Assembly (NCBI GenBank): GCA_018714965.1
Contig: DVML01000022.1
Coordinates: 3,245 to 67,244, forward strand
Length of the DNA: 64,000 bases
Reading direction: 5' to 3'
Source of the DNA: Fimihabitans intestinipullorum
Lineage (GTDB): Bacteria > Bacillota_I > Bacilli_A > RF39 > UBA660
Position numbers and translations under genes: made by a program. Numbering within the stretch: position 1 is the stretch's first letter; every line of letters starts with the position of its first letter. This document shows positions 57,493-64,000 of the stretch, one piece after another. The notes under the pieces are model-generated. The model saw only the letters and a list, made by a program, of their open reading frames with translations, was not told the DNA's origin and made no database searches.

Positions 57493-58311
57493 ATGACATT
57501 TGATAGTATTGTATTATTTGCCAGAAGATTTTTAGACGTATTGCTCGTATGGCTCGTTTTATACTACATGTTAAAAAGCTTGCGAAAAAACGTCAAAATG
57601 GTGTTATTATTTAAAGGAATTTTATTTATTGTAATTTTAAAAATTATTAGTGATGTTTTAAATTTAGTTACGATAGGATATTTGTTAGATTATGTAATCA
57701 TGTGGGGGCCTTTAGCAATTATCATTATTTTCCAACCTGAGATACGTACCGTATTGGAACAATTAGGGCGAAGTCAGCTGTTGGGTCGTCATAAAGTTTT
57801 AACTGTAGACGAACGTGAAAAAATAGTATATGAAATTATGCAGGCAGTAGAATATTTAAAACGCGCACGAATCGGAGCATTGATCGTTATCGAACGTGAC
57901 AACAGTCTTGTTGAGTATATTGAAAAATCAAAAAAGATTTATGCGGATATTTCTAGTGAACTTTTAATTTCATTGTTTTTTCCGAATAATCCAATGCATG
58001 ATGGTGGTGTTATTATTCAAGGAGATAAGATTACGAGTGCAGGGGCAGTATTTCCTACGAGCGATAATTTAAAAATTAGTAAACGTCTTGGAACTCGCCA
58101 TAGAGCTGCACTAGGAATCTCAGAAGAAACTGATTGTATTGCATTGATCGTATCAGAAGAGACAGGTCGAATTTCCATCGCGATCGGTGGAGAATTGAAC
58201 TACAATCTGACTCTTGACGAGTTTAAATTGATGCTTTTAGACGAATTAAGACCTAAGAAGGCATTGATTTTAGAAGAGGAGGATGAAGAAACTGATGAGA
58301 TGGATAAGTAA
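57493..58311 (+). CDS. cdaA: Diadenylate cyclase (c-di-AMP synthase)
   Basis: 272 residues: three N-terminal membrane helices (to about 80), then the DAC domain with IFQPEIRTVLEQLG, the DGA-type motif as MHDGGVII and the RHR motif in GTRHRAALGISEETD. It makes c-di-AMP, which controls potassium and turgor. Overlaps cdaR by 29 bases. The third residue of the DGA motif is Gly. Confidence 0.95.
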   Translation: MTFDSIVLFARRFLDVLLVWLVLYYMLKSLRKNVKMVLLFKGILFIVILKIISDVLNLVTIGYLLDYVIMWGPLAIIIIFQPEIRTVLEQLGRSQLLGRHKVLTVDEREKIVYEIMQAVEYLKRARIGALIVIERDNSLVEYIEKSKKIYADISSELLISLFFPNNPMHDGGVIIQGDKITSAGAVFPTSDNLKISKRLGTRHRAALGISEETDCIALIVSEETGRISIAIGGELNYNLTLDEFKLMLLDELRPKKALILEEEDEETDEMDK

Positions 58312-59641
58312 TTTTTTTCGAAATATTTGGAAATTAATCGATAAAAAAATTGTAGTTCCAATTACAAAATTGATTTTGTATTTTACGGAACAATTTGAAA
58401 AGTCAGGAAAGCGCGTTGAAAAATGGCTTTCTAAAAGTACTACATTATTATTTATTTCTTTATTCTTAGCAATTGTAATGTTTGTGATTGTCGATCAAAA
58501 GGTATTATTATTTAGTGAAAATTCAGCAGAGGTGTTGAAAAAGCAACCTGTAAATGTCATTTATAATGAAGAAGCTTATGTGATTGAAGGATTACCTTCG
58601 ACAGTAGATGTTACTCTGATTGGACGCAAAGCAGATTTATATTTTGCAAAGCAATCTCCGTCTAATGATATCAATGTTGATTTATCAGGATTGAAACCTG
58701 GGACACACAAGGTTAATATTAAATATAATCAAGTGCTACCATCTATAGACTATAAAGTCAATCCTTCCGTAGCAACAGTTATTATATATCCAAAAGTATC
58801 AGAGACGCGTACGCTAACACTAGATGTATTAAATCAAGACAGTTTGGATTCAAAATTGGTGATCAAAGATATTAATGTTGATAGTGATAAAGTGGTTATC
58901 AAAGGAGCTGAACATGTTTTGTCTAATGTTGCAACTGTAAAGGGACTTGTAGATGTAAAAAAATTAGTGACGCAAGAAGTCGGAACAGTAGAATTAAAAG
59001 ATGTGGTGTTAAAAGCATATGACGACAACGGAAATGTTGTAAAAAATGTCGAAATTGTACCAAATAAGATTGATGCCGAAATTGAAATTGCATCTCCTAG
59101 TAAAGAATTACCAATCAAAGTAGTGCCAAAAGGAGATGTAAGCTTTGGTAAGGCAATTAAATCTATTGAACTGTCTGATACAAAGGTAACTGTATATGGT
59201 TCGGAAGAAGTGCTTGCTGAGTTAAAATCTGTTCCAGTAGAAGTTGACGTTAAAGACTTGAAAGAAGATCGAGAGTATAAATTATCATTGAAAAAACCAG
59301 TAGGCGTGAATGCAATGTCGGTAAATAACGTGACTGTCGGAATTACGTTAGGAGATTCTGTTGATAAAGAAATTAGTGGAATCAATATAGAATATCGTAA
59401 TTTAAATGATAATTATGCAGTTCAAGGAATTAGTCAAGAAGATACGATGGTTTCTGTCATCGTTAAAGGAGTATCGACCGTTATCAATAGTATTCGTACA
59501 GAGGATGTAGTCGCATATCTTGATCTAAAAGGATATGGTGAAGGAGAACACGAGGTGGCTGTTGAAGTAGATCAGACTGATAGTCGTGTGCAATATGTTC
59601 CAAAGACGAAAAAAGTTAAAATAAGAATTGTACGAAAATAA
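58283..59641 (+). CDS. cdaR: CdaA regulator with YbbR domains
   Basis: 452 residues: an N-terminal membrane helix (about 53-72, LFISLFLAIVMFVIVDQ) and about four extracellular YbbR repeats (segments such as VIEGLPSTVDVTLIG and KDINVDSDKVVIKGAE). CdaR binds CdaA and adjusts its activity. In many relatives glmM follows; here it does not. Confidence 0.92.
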   Translation: MKKLMRWISNFFRNIWKLIDKKIVVPITKLILYFTEQFEKSGKRVEKWLSKSTTLLFISLFLAIVMFVIVDQKVLLFSENSAEVLKKQPVNVIYNEEAYVIEGLPSTVDVTLIGRKADLYFAKQSPSNDINVDLSGLKPGTHKVNIKYNQVLPSIDYKVNPSVATVIIYPKVSETRTLTLDVLNQDSLDSKLVIKDINVDSDKVVIKGAEHVLSNVATVKGLVDVKKLVTQEVGTVELKDVVLKAYDDNGNVVKNVEIVPNKIDAEIEIASPSKELPIKVVPKGDVSFGKAIKSIELSDTKVTVYGSEEVLAELKSVPVEVDVKDLKEDREYKLSLKKPVGVNAMSVNNVTVGITLGDSVDKEISGINIEYRNLNDNYAVQGISQEDTMVSVIVKGVSTVINSIRTEDVVAYLDLKGYGEGEHEVAVEVDQTDSRVQYVPKTKKVKIRIVRK

Positions 59642-59672
59642 AACTTCAGCAATAAAACGCTGAAGTTTTTTA
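59639..59672. terminator. Bidirectional terminator
   Basis: AAAACTTCAGC and GCTGAAGTTTT pair around AATAAAAC between convergent cdaR and the DUF378 gene. Confidence 0.9.
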
Positions 59673-59873
59673 ATGATCGCTGTGCAAATGATGGAAAAAT
59701 ATTCCGATGTTAATTAGTCCACAGATTGCTACGATTACATATATAATTCGAGACAACATACTCATGTCTCCAAATAGTGTTGCCACGAGATCGAATTCGA
59801 AAAGCCCGATTAATCCCCAATTGATAGCACCGATAATTGTAAACACGAGCGCTGTTTTTTGAATTGTTTCCAT
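59670..59873 (-). CDS. DUF378 small membrane protein
   Basis: 67 residues from ATG 59873 (SD AAGGAG): TALVFTIIGAINWGLIGLFE and a second helix IIYVIVAICGLINIGI, the DUF378 pattern. Function of the family is unknown. Confidence 0.85.
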   Translation of the reverse strand: METIQKTALVFTIIGAINWGLIGLFEFDLVATLFGDMSMLSRIIYVIVAICGLINIGIFFHHLHSDH

Positions 59874-59985
59874 TTCCTTACTCCTTTCAGTTATCATTAA
59901 TTATCATGGCTAGAAAAAAGTAAAATATTCGTTCATATTTGAAAAAAATGTCCATATAATTTAATAGATAAAAAATTGGGGTGAG

Positions 59986-60990
59986 ATGATGAAAAAAAGT
60001 ATATTATTGTTAATGATGTTGGTTGGGAGTTTTTTACTTTTTGGATGTGGTAATTATGGTGAAAAAGATTTTTTGAAAGACTTTACAAAGAGAGTAGAAG
60101 ATGCAAAAGGATATCATTTGAGTGGCGTTTTAAAAATTATAAACAACGAAGAAGCATATATATATGATGTAGATGTTGCTTATAAAAAAGAAGAACAATA
60201 TCGTGTTAGCTTGAAAAATCAAACAAACAATCACGAGCAGATTATATTGAAAAATACAGATGGAGTGTATGTATTGACGCCATCGCTAAACAAAAGTTTT
60301 AAATTTCAAAGTGAATGGCCATATAACAATTCTCAATCTTATCTGTTACAAACACTTTTAAAAGATATCAAAGAAGATAAAAATAGAAAGTTCAAAAAGG
60401 AAAAAGACGGGTATGTTTATACGACGAAAGTGACATATTCAAGTAATACCAATTTAAAAAGTCAAAAAATAATGTTTGATAAAGATTTAAATGTTAAAAA
60501 GGTCGAAGTTTATGATCGAGATGGAAATGTACAAATAGAAATGAAATTTAGTCAACAAGATATGAAGGCAACATACGAAGATAAATATTTTACATTAAAG
60601 GATAATATGGCGGCTTCGGTAGAAGTGGAAGAGACGAATGAAGTGTCAGAGATCGAAGATATTATTTACCCTATGTATATACCAACGAACACACATTTAA
60701 CGGACGAAGAAACGGTAAAAAAAGATGATGGAGAACGAGTTATATTGACTTTCTCAGGTGATAAGCCATTTATGTTTGTGCAAGAAACAGCATCTGTATC
60801 TGAGGATATGCTGACGATTCCGGTGTTTGGGGAACCGACAATATTGACAGATACAGTAGCAGCAGTTAGTGATGGTTCAGTTTCGTGGTCTAGTAATGGA
60901 ATTGACTATTACGTTGTAAGTGATGTTATGAGTGAGCAGGAACTTTTAGATGTTGCACGATCTGTTAGTGTTATGCCACTAGGGAAATAG
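59986..60990 (+). CDS. LolA-like lipoprotein (GerS-type)
   Basis: 334 residues, lipobox LLFGC near residue 21, then a LolA/LppX-like domain (RVEDAKGYHLSGVLKI, KKVEVYDRDGNVQIEMKFS) and a C-terminal DUF4367-like part (FSGDKPFMFVQETA). Proteins of this kind in spore formers include GerS, needed for cortex breakdown in germination; that role is possible, not shown. Confidence 0.75.
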   Translation: MMKKSILLLMMLVGSFLLFGCGNYGEKDFLKDFTKRVEDAKGYHLSGVLKIINNEEAYIYDVDVAYKKEEQYRVSLKNQTNNHEQIILKNTDGVYVLTPSLNKSFKFQSEWPYNNSQSYLLQTLLKDIKEDKNRKFKKEKDGYVYTTKVTYSSNTNLKSQKIMFDKDLNVKKVEVYDRDGNVQIEMKFSQQDMKATYEDKYFTLKDNMAASVEVEETNEVSEIEDIIYPMYIPTNTHLTDEETVKKDDGERVILTFSGDKPFMFVQETASVSEDMLTIPVFGEPTILTDTVAAVSDGSVSWSSNGIDYYVVSDVMSEQELLDVARSVSVMPLGK

Positions 60991-61027
60991 ATACGAAAGC
61001 TGTGAAAAGCTGTATCTATTTTTTTTG
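60989..61027 (+). terminator. Terminator-like hairpin
   Basis: AGATAC and GTATCT pair across AAAGCTGTGAAAAGCT-type bases, followed by a T run. Confidence 0.6.
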
Positions 61028-61061
61028 TTGAAAGTATGCTATAATACTAAAAGGTGATAAA

Positions 61062-61607
61062 ATGAAACAAAAGAAAAACAACAAAAAACAGATGAAACAA
61101 CAGTCAATTCAATTGACATCTCACACTGATGAATTAAGCCGATTATTTAAAATCGTATTGGTCGTCATTGTATTGTTTGCTATCTTTTATGCTATTACTT
61201 ATTATGTGACAAAACATCAAAAGAATGCTACAAATAACACTACTCCAACGGAAAATGCAGTTATTCAATACGATGAAATTATGCTTGGAACTTTGCTAAC
61301 ACAATCACCGAGTAGTTACTACGTATTGATAGAAAAAGATGGGGATCAATTTAATCAAACTTACGAAAGATATTTAGATACTTATAAAAATAGTGGAAAA
61401 GAAGAGGTATTACGTGTATATACAGCGGATTTATCTGACGGATTAAATGCAAATTACATTGGAGAGGAAAATAATTTTGACTTTGAGTCGCTTTCAGACT
61501 TTAAAGTAAAAGAAACTGCATTAGTGAAAGTAACAGATGGAAAATTGGTAGAACACTATGTTGGATCACAAGATATTTTAAATCATTTAAAAAGTATAAC
61601 AGAATAA
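61062..61607 (+). CDS. Membrane-anchored protein of unknown function
   Basis: 181 residues: a basic N-terminus, one membrane helix (LFKIVLVVIVLFAIFYAITYY) and an extracytoplasmic domain of thioredoxin-like length (SPSSYYVLIEKDGDQFNQTY, TALVKVTDGKLVEHYVG) without CxxC. The SD AAGGTG lies ten bases before the ATG. Confidence 0.7.
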   Translation: MKQKKNNKKQMKQQSIQLTSHTDELSRLFKIVLVVIVLFAIFYAITYYVTKHQKNATNNTTPTENAVIQYDEIMLGTLLTQSPSSYYVLIEKDGDQFNQTYERYLDTYKNSGKEEVLRVYTADLSDGLNANYIGEENNFDFESLSDFKVKETALVKVTDGKLVEHYVGSQDILNHLKSITE

Positions 61608-61609
61608 AG

Positions 61610-61632
61610 TGGCAATTAAGGTTGCCATTTTA
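61610..61632 (+). terminator. Terminator
   Basis: TGGCAA-TTAAGG-TTGCCATTTTA. Confidence 0.65.
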
Positions 61633-61711
61633 TTGTGTAAAATTATGTATTTTAAGTAATTGCAATAGACATAATTTTTAAAATTGTGTTATATTATTTA
61701 AAGGTGATACT

Positions 61712-63172
61712 ATGGGAGAAGAACAAAAAAAAGTAAAGAAAACAACTGCAAAAAAAACGAAGGCAACACAATCTACAAAAAAAACTACAGCAAAAGTGAC
61801 GAAAAAGCCAAGTAGTAAGAGAAAAATAAGTAAGAAAAAAGAAACAACAAAGCATTTTTTTCTGTTGGAGCAACCAGAGGTTTTGATCCGAGAGAGAAAA
61901 GAACCTAGAGTTATATTAGAACAACCTGAACTTACTTTGAAAATTCCGAAAGCGACTAGAGAATCTCATTCAGTGCGCCCACAAAAAAAACAGAGAAATT
62001 TTCATACAACGGAAGTTGTTATTTTGGTAGTAATTACTGCACTGGTTGGAATTTTTATGGGAGTAGTGTGCTGTGCTGCGGTTTTAACTAAGAATAGCAA
62101 ATATAGTCAACTTCCAACGGAACTACAAGAATTTGTAGATAACTATAATTATATTGTCGATAATTATTACGAGGAAATTGATAAAGAAGAGTTAATTGAT
62201 CACGCAATTTCTGGAATGTTAGAGTCGTTAGATGATCCATATTCTAATTATATGGATGAGACGACTTCCGACGATTTCGATTTAAATTTGACAGGTACTT
62301 ATAAAGGGTTAGGAATCGAAGTGTATAATGATAATGAATATAACATTATTGTTTCACGCGTGTTTGAGAATACACCAGCATATAAAGCGGGAATCCAAGT
62401 TGGAGATATTCTTGTATCACTAGATGGCGAAAGTATGGTCGGAAGGCCTACGACAGATTTCGCTGATCGCGTGAAAGGCGGAACAAAAGAAACTTATGCA
62501 ATCGAAGTAAAGCGTGGAGATCAGATTATCCCTCTCGAATTAACACGAGAAGTAGTTATTATTCCTTCTGTATATTCTAATGTATATACTAAGAATAATA
62601 AGAAAATTGGTTATTTAGAAGTTACTATCTTCTCTGCGACGACCTATAATCAATTCAAGACAAAATTGGAGGCATTAGAGAAAGAAGGAATTGAAGGTTT
62701 GGTTATCGATCTTCGAGATAATTCAGGTGGACATTTGAATGTAGTCACAGATATGATCTCATTATTTTTAGATAAATCAAATGTTATTTATCAAATTCAG
62801 TCTAAATCAGGTACAGAAAAATTTTATTCTACTGGGAATGAAACTAAAACTTATCCGATTGTAGTGTTACAAAATCAAAGTAGTGCTTCAGCATCAGAAC
62901 TTATGGCAGCAGCTTTAAAAGAACAATACGGAGCTAAAATAGTTGGCATGACAAGTTACGGGAAAGGAACAGTGCAGGAGTTAAAAGAATTGTCAGACGG
63001 TACACAGTATAAATTTACTACCAAGAAGTGGTTAACACCAAACGGGAATTGGATTAATGAAGTGGGAGTAAAACCTGATGTAGAAGTGGATTTGTTGGCA
63101 AGTTATTTTGAAAATCCATCTCCAGCAAATGATAATCAATTACAAACTGCACTAGATACTGTATCGAAATAA
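61712..63172 (+). CDS. S41-family C-terminal processing protease (CtpA/CtpB-like)
   Basis: 486 residues: a Lys-rich cytoplasmic N-terminus (about 110), a membrane helix (VVILVVITALVGIFMGVV), a PDZ domain (YKGLGIEVYNDNEYNIIV to GDILVSLDGESM) and the S41 core with Ser in SSASASELMAAAL and Lys in TSYGKGTVQEL. CtpB in Bacillus cuts a sporulation checkpoint protein; here the substrate is unknown. The long basic N-terminus is unusual. Confidence 0.92.
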   Translation: MGEEQKKVKKTTAKKTKATQSTKKTTAKVTKKPSSKRKISKKKETTKHFFLLEQPEVLIRERKEPRVILEQPELTLKIPKATRESHSVRPQKKQRNFHTTEVVILVVITALVGIFMGVVCCAAVLTKNSKYSQLPTELQEFVDNYNYIVDNYYEEIDKEELIDHAISGMLESLDDPYSNYMDETTSDDFDLNLTGTYKGLGIEVYNDNEYNIIVSRVFENTPAYKAGIQVGDILVSLDGESMVGRPTTDFADRVKGGTKETYAIEVKRGDQIIPLELTREVVIIPSVYSNVYTKNNKKIGYLEVTIFSATTYNQFKTKLEALEKEGIEGLVIDLRDNSGGHLNVVTDMISLFLDKSNVIYQIQSKSGTEKFYSTGNETKTYPIVVLQNQSSASASELMAAALKEQYGAKIVGMTSYGKGTVQELKELSDGTQYKFTTKKWLTPNGNWINEVGVKPDVEVDLLASYFENPSPANDNQLQTALDTVSK

Positions 63173-63202
63173 AAGTGGAATATGTAAATATGTTCTGCTT
63201 TT
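63170..63202 (+). terminator. Terminator
   Basis: AAAAGTGGAATATG and TATGTTCTGCTTTTTC form an imperfect hairpin. Confidence 0.6.
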
Positions 63203-63255
63203 TCTTTCCTTTTTAGGAAAAAAATTATATAATAAAAAAAGGAAGAAGGCAGAGT

Positions 63256-63804
63256 ATGGCAAAATTGAAAGTTGGAGATCATTTACAAATTCAATGTTAT
63301 AAACATGATGGCAAGCCACATCGTTCTTGGGACGAAGCTGTGGTGTTGGATGTAAAAAAAGATTATATTGTCTTTGGAAATTATAAGACGATGGTTGTTG
63401 AATCAGGTGGAAATGTTTGGAGAACAAAGGAACCAGCGATTATGTATTTTTTTACGAAAGAATGGTTTAACATAATTGTTCAATTAAAAAAAACAGGAGT
63501 AACGTATTACTGTAATATAGCCACACCTTTTATTATAGAAGAAAATACGATTAAATATATCGATTACGATTTAGATTTGAGGATCTTTCCGAATGGTAGC
63601 TTTAAAGTGCTGGATCGAATGGAGTATAAATATCATAAAAAGATTATGAAATATTCTGACGATTTAGATCGAGCTATTACTTTTGCCTTAGATGATTTAA
63701 TTGATAAATATAAAAATGATTTTCCAGCATTCAATAAAAAAAGAAATTTAGAATATTATGAGATTTATAAAAAGTTAAAAAATGGAAAAGATGACACAAA
63801 ATAG
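63256..63804 (+). CDS. DUF402 nucleoside tri-/diphosphatase (Ntdp-like)
   Basis: 182 residues. KHDGKPHRSW near the N-terminus and KEWFNIIVQLKKTGVTYYCNI and YIDYDLDLRIFPNG are the DUF402/Ntdp signature; the acidic YDLDLR residues bind metal. It hydrolyses nucleoside tri- and diphosphates. SD GAAGG in an AT-rich leader. Confidence 0.88.
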   Translation: MAKLKVGDHLQIQCYKHDGKPHRSWDEAVVLDVKKDYIVFGNYKTMVVESGGNVWRTKEPAIMYFFTKEWFNIIVQLKKTGVTYYCNIATPFIIEENTIKYIDYDLDLRIFPNGSFKVLDRMEYKYHKKIMKYSDDLDRAITFALDDLIDKYKNDFPAFNKKRNLEYYEIYKKLKNGKDDTK

Positions 63805-63816
63805 TCATTTTTTTTG
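63791..63816 (+). terminator. Terminator before the rRNA operon
   Basis: ATGAC-ACAAAATA-GTCAT followed by T residues, spanning the stop codon of the DUF402 gene. Confidence 0.85.
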
Positions 63817-63898
63817 ATGCTCGGCATATAGTATAATTGTAGAATTGCTCCACATATAGCTTACGAATGAAAAAAATAAAAAAAAGTAAAAAAAGTGC

Positions 63899-63927
63899 TT
63901 GACTAAGAAGGGAGCAAATGATATATT
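63899..63927 (+). promoter_or_regulatory. rRNA operon promoter
   Basis: TTGACT, 17 bases, TATATT, preceded by an A/T-rich stretch like an UP element (63870-63897). Confidence 0.8.
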
Positions 63928-64000
63928 AGTAGTGCTTCCAAAAAAGAGGGAGCGAAAAAGAGACAAAAAAAGTCGAATGATCTTTGAAAACTGAGCAAAA
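63928..64000 (+). other. Leader of an rRNA operon; 16S rRNA begins beyond the window
   Basis: The end reads GATCTTTGAAAACTGAGC, the conserved segment found shortly before 16S rRNA in Firmicutes. No mature rRNA sequence is inside the window. Confidence 0.8.

Overview
The window comes from a low-GC, endospore-forming Firmicute of class Bacilli. The evidence is AT-rich genes with strong Shine-Dalgarno (SD) sites, a CotY/CotZ-like coat protein, a SleB/CwlJ-like cell-wall hydrolase, a GerS/LolA-like lipoprotein and a CdaA-CdaR pair. I cannot name the genus.

Layout. (1) 1-4273, host: a truncated LysM protein, an LD-carboxypeptidase, an IS3/IS150-type element sitting in the loop of a terminator, and an amidase with four LysM repeats. 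(2) About 4510-41626, a complete-looking 37 kb prophage. Its large serine recombinase put it inside a sleB-like gene, whose 3' part is at 4272-4514 and 5' part at 41612-41821. From left to right it carries: integrase; an Abi_2/HEPN gene with its own promoter and leader hairpin; an immunity region (ImmA-like protease, two repressors sharing one C-terminal domain, two Cro-like proteins); an accessory stretch of tiny genes and structured-RNA candidates; an iteron array with a HTH protein; ERF/exonuclease/SSB recombination genes; an ArpU-like late regulator; a moron gene; and terS/terL, portal, scaffold and capsid. These are followed by a short-tail (podovirus-like) set with a 2059-residue polyvalent ejection protein, a collagen-like/collar fibre, two holin-like proteins and an amidase endolysin. 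(3) 38.9-41.6 kb, the prophage right end. It holds two tandem paralogous units (promoter with 18-bp operator, 31-34 residue cationic peptide, hairpin, ribbon-helix-helix protein). Next to them is a 51-codon gene whose predicted mRNA closes 5' end to 3' end and is overlapped by a predicted antisense RNA, then an orphan LytTR response regulator. (4) 41.9-63.8 kb, host housekeeping: lipoproteins, a CadC/CadA-like metal efflux operon, a DUF368 lipid carrier transporter, a coat protein, a glutamine amidotransferase, a patatin, TrpS, an EndA-like nuclease, LysM and thioredoxin-fold proteins, an AAA+ ATPase, TrmL, CdaA-CdaR, an S41 protease and a DUF402 phosphatase. (5) 63.9-64.0 kb, the promoter and leader of an rRNA operon that starts beyond the window.

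How it fits together: the phage inactivates a predicted spore or cell-wall hydrolase in a way that is reversible by excision, so a sporulation-linked active-lysogeny switch is plausible. The least explained material is at 9.3-12.0 kb and 39.5-40.75 kb, where tiny genes, operators and RNA structures are tightly packed. All structures and promoters were read by eye; no folding or database search was run.
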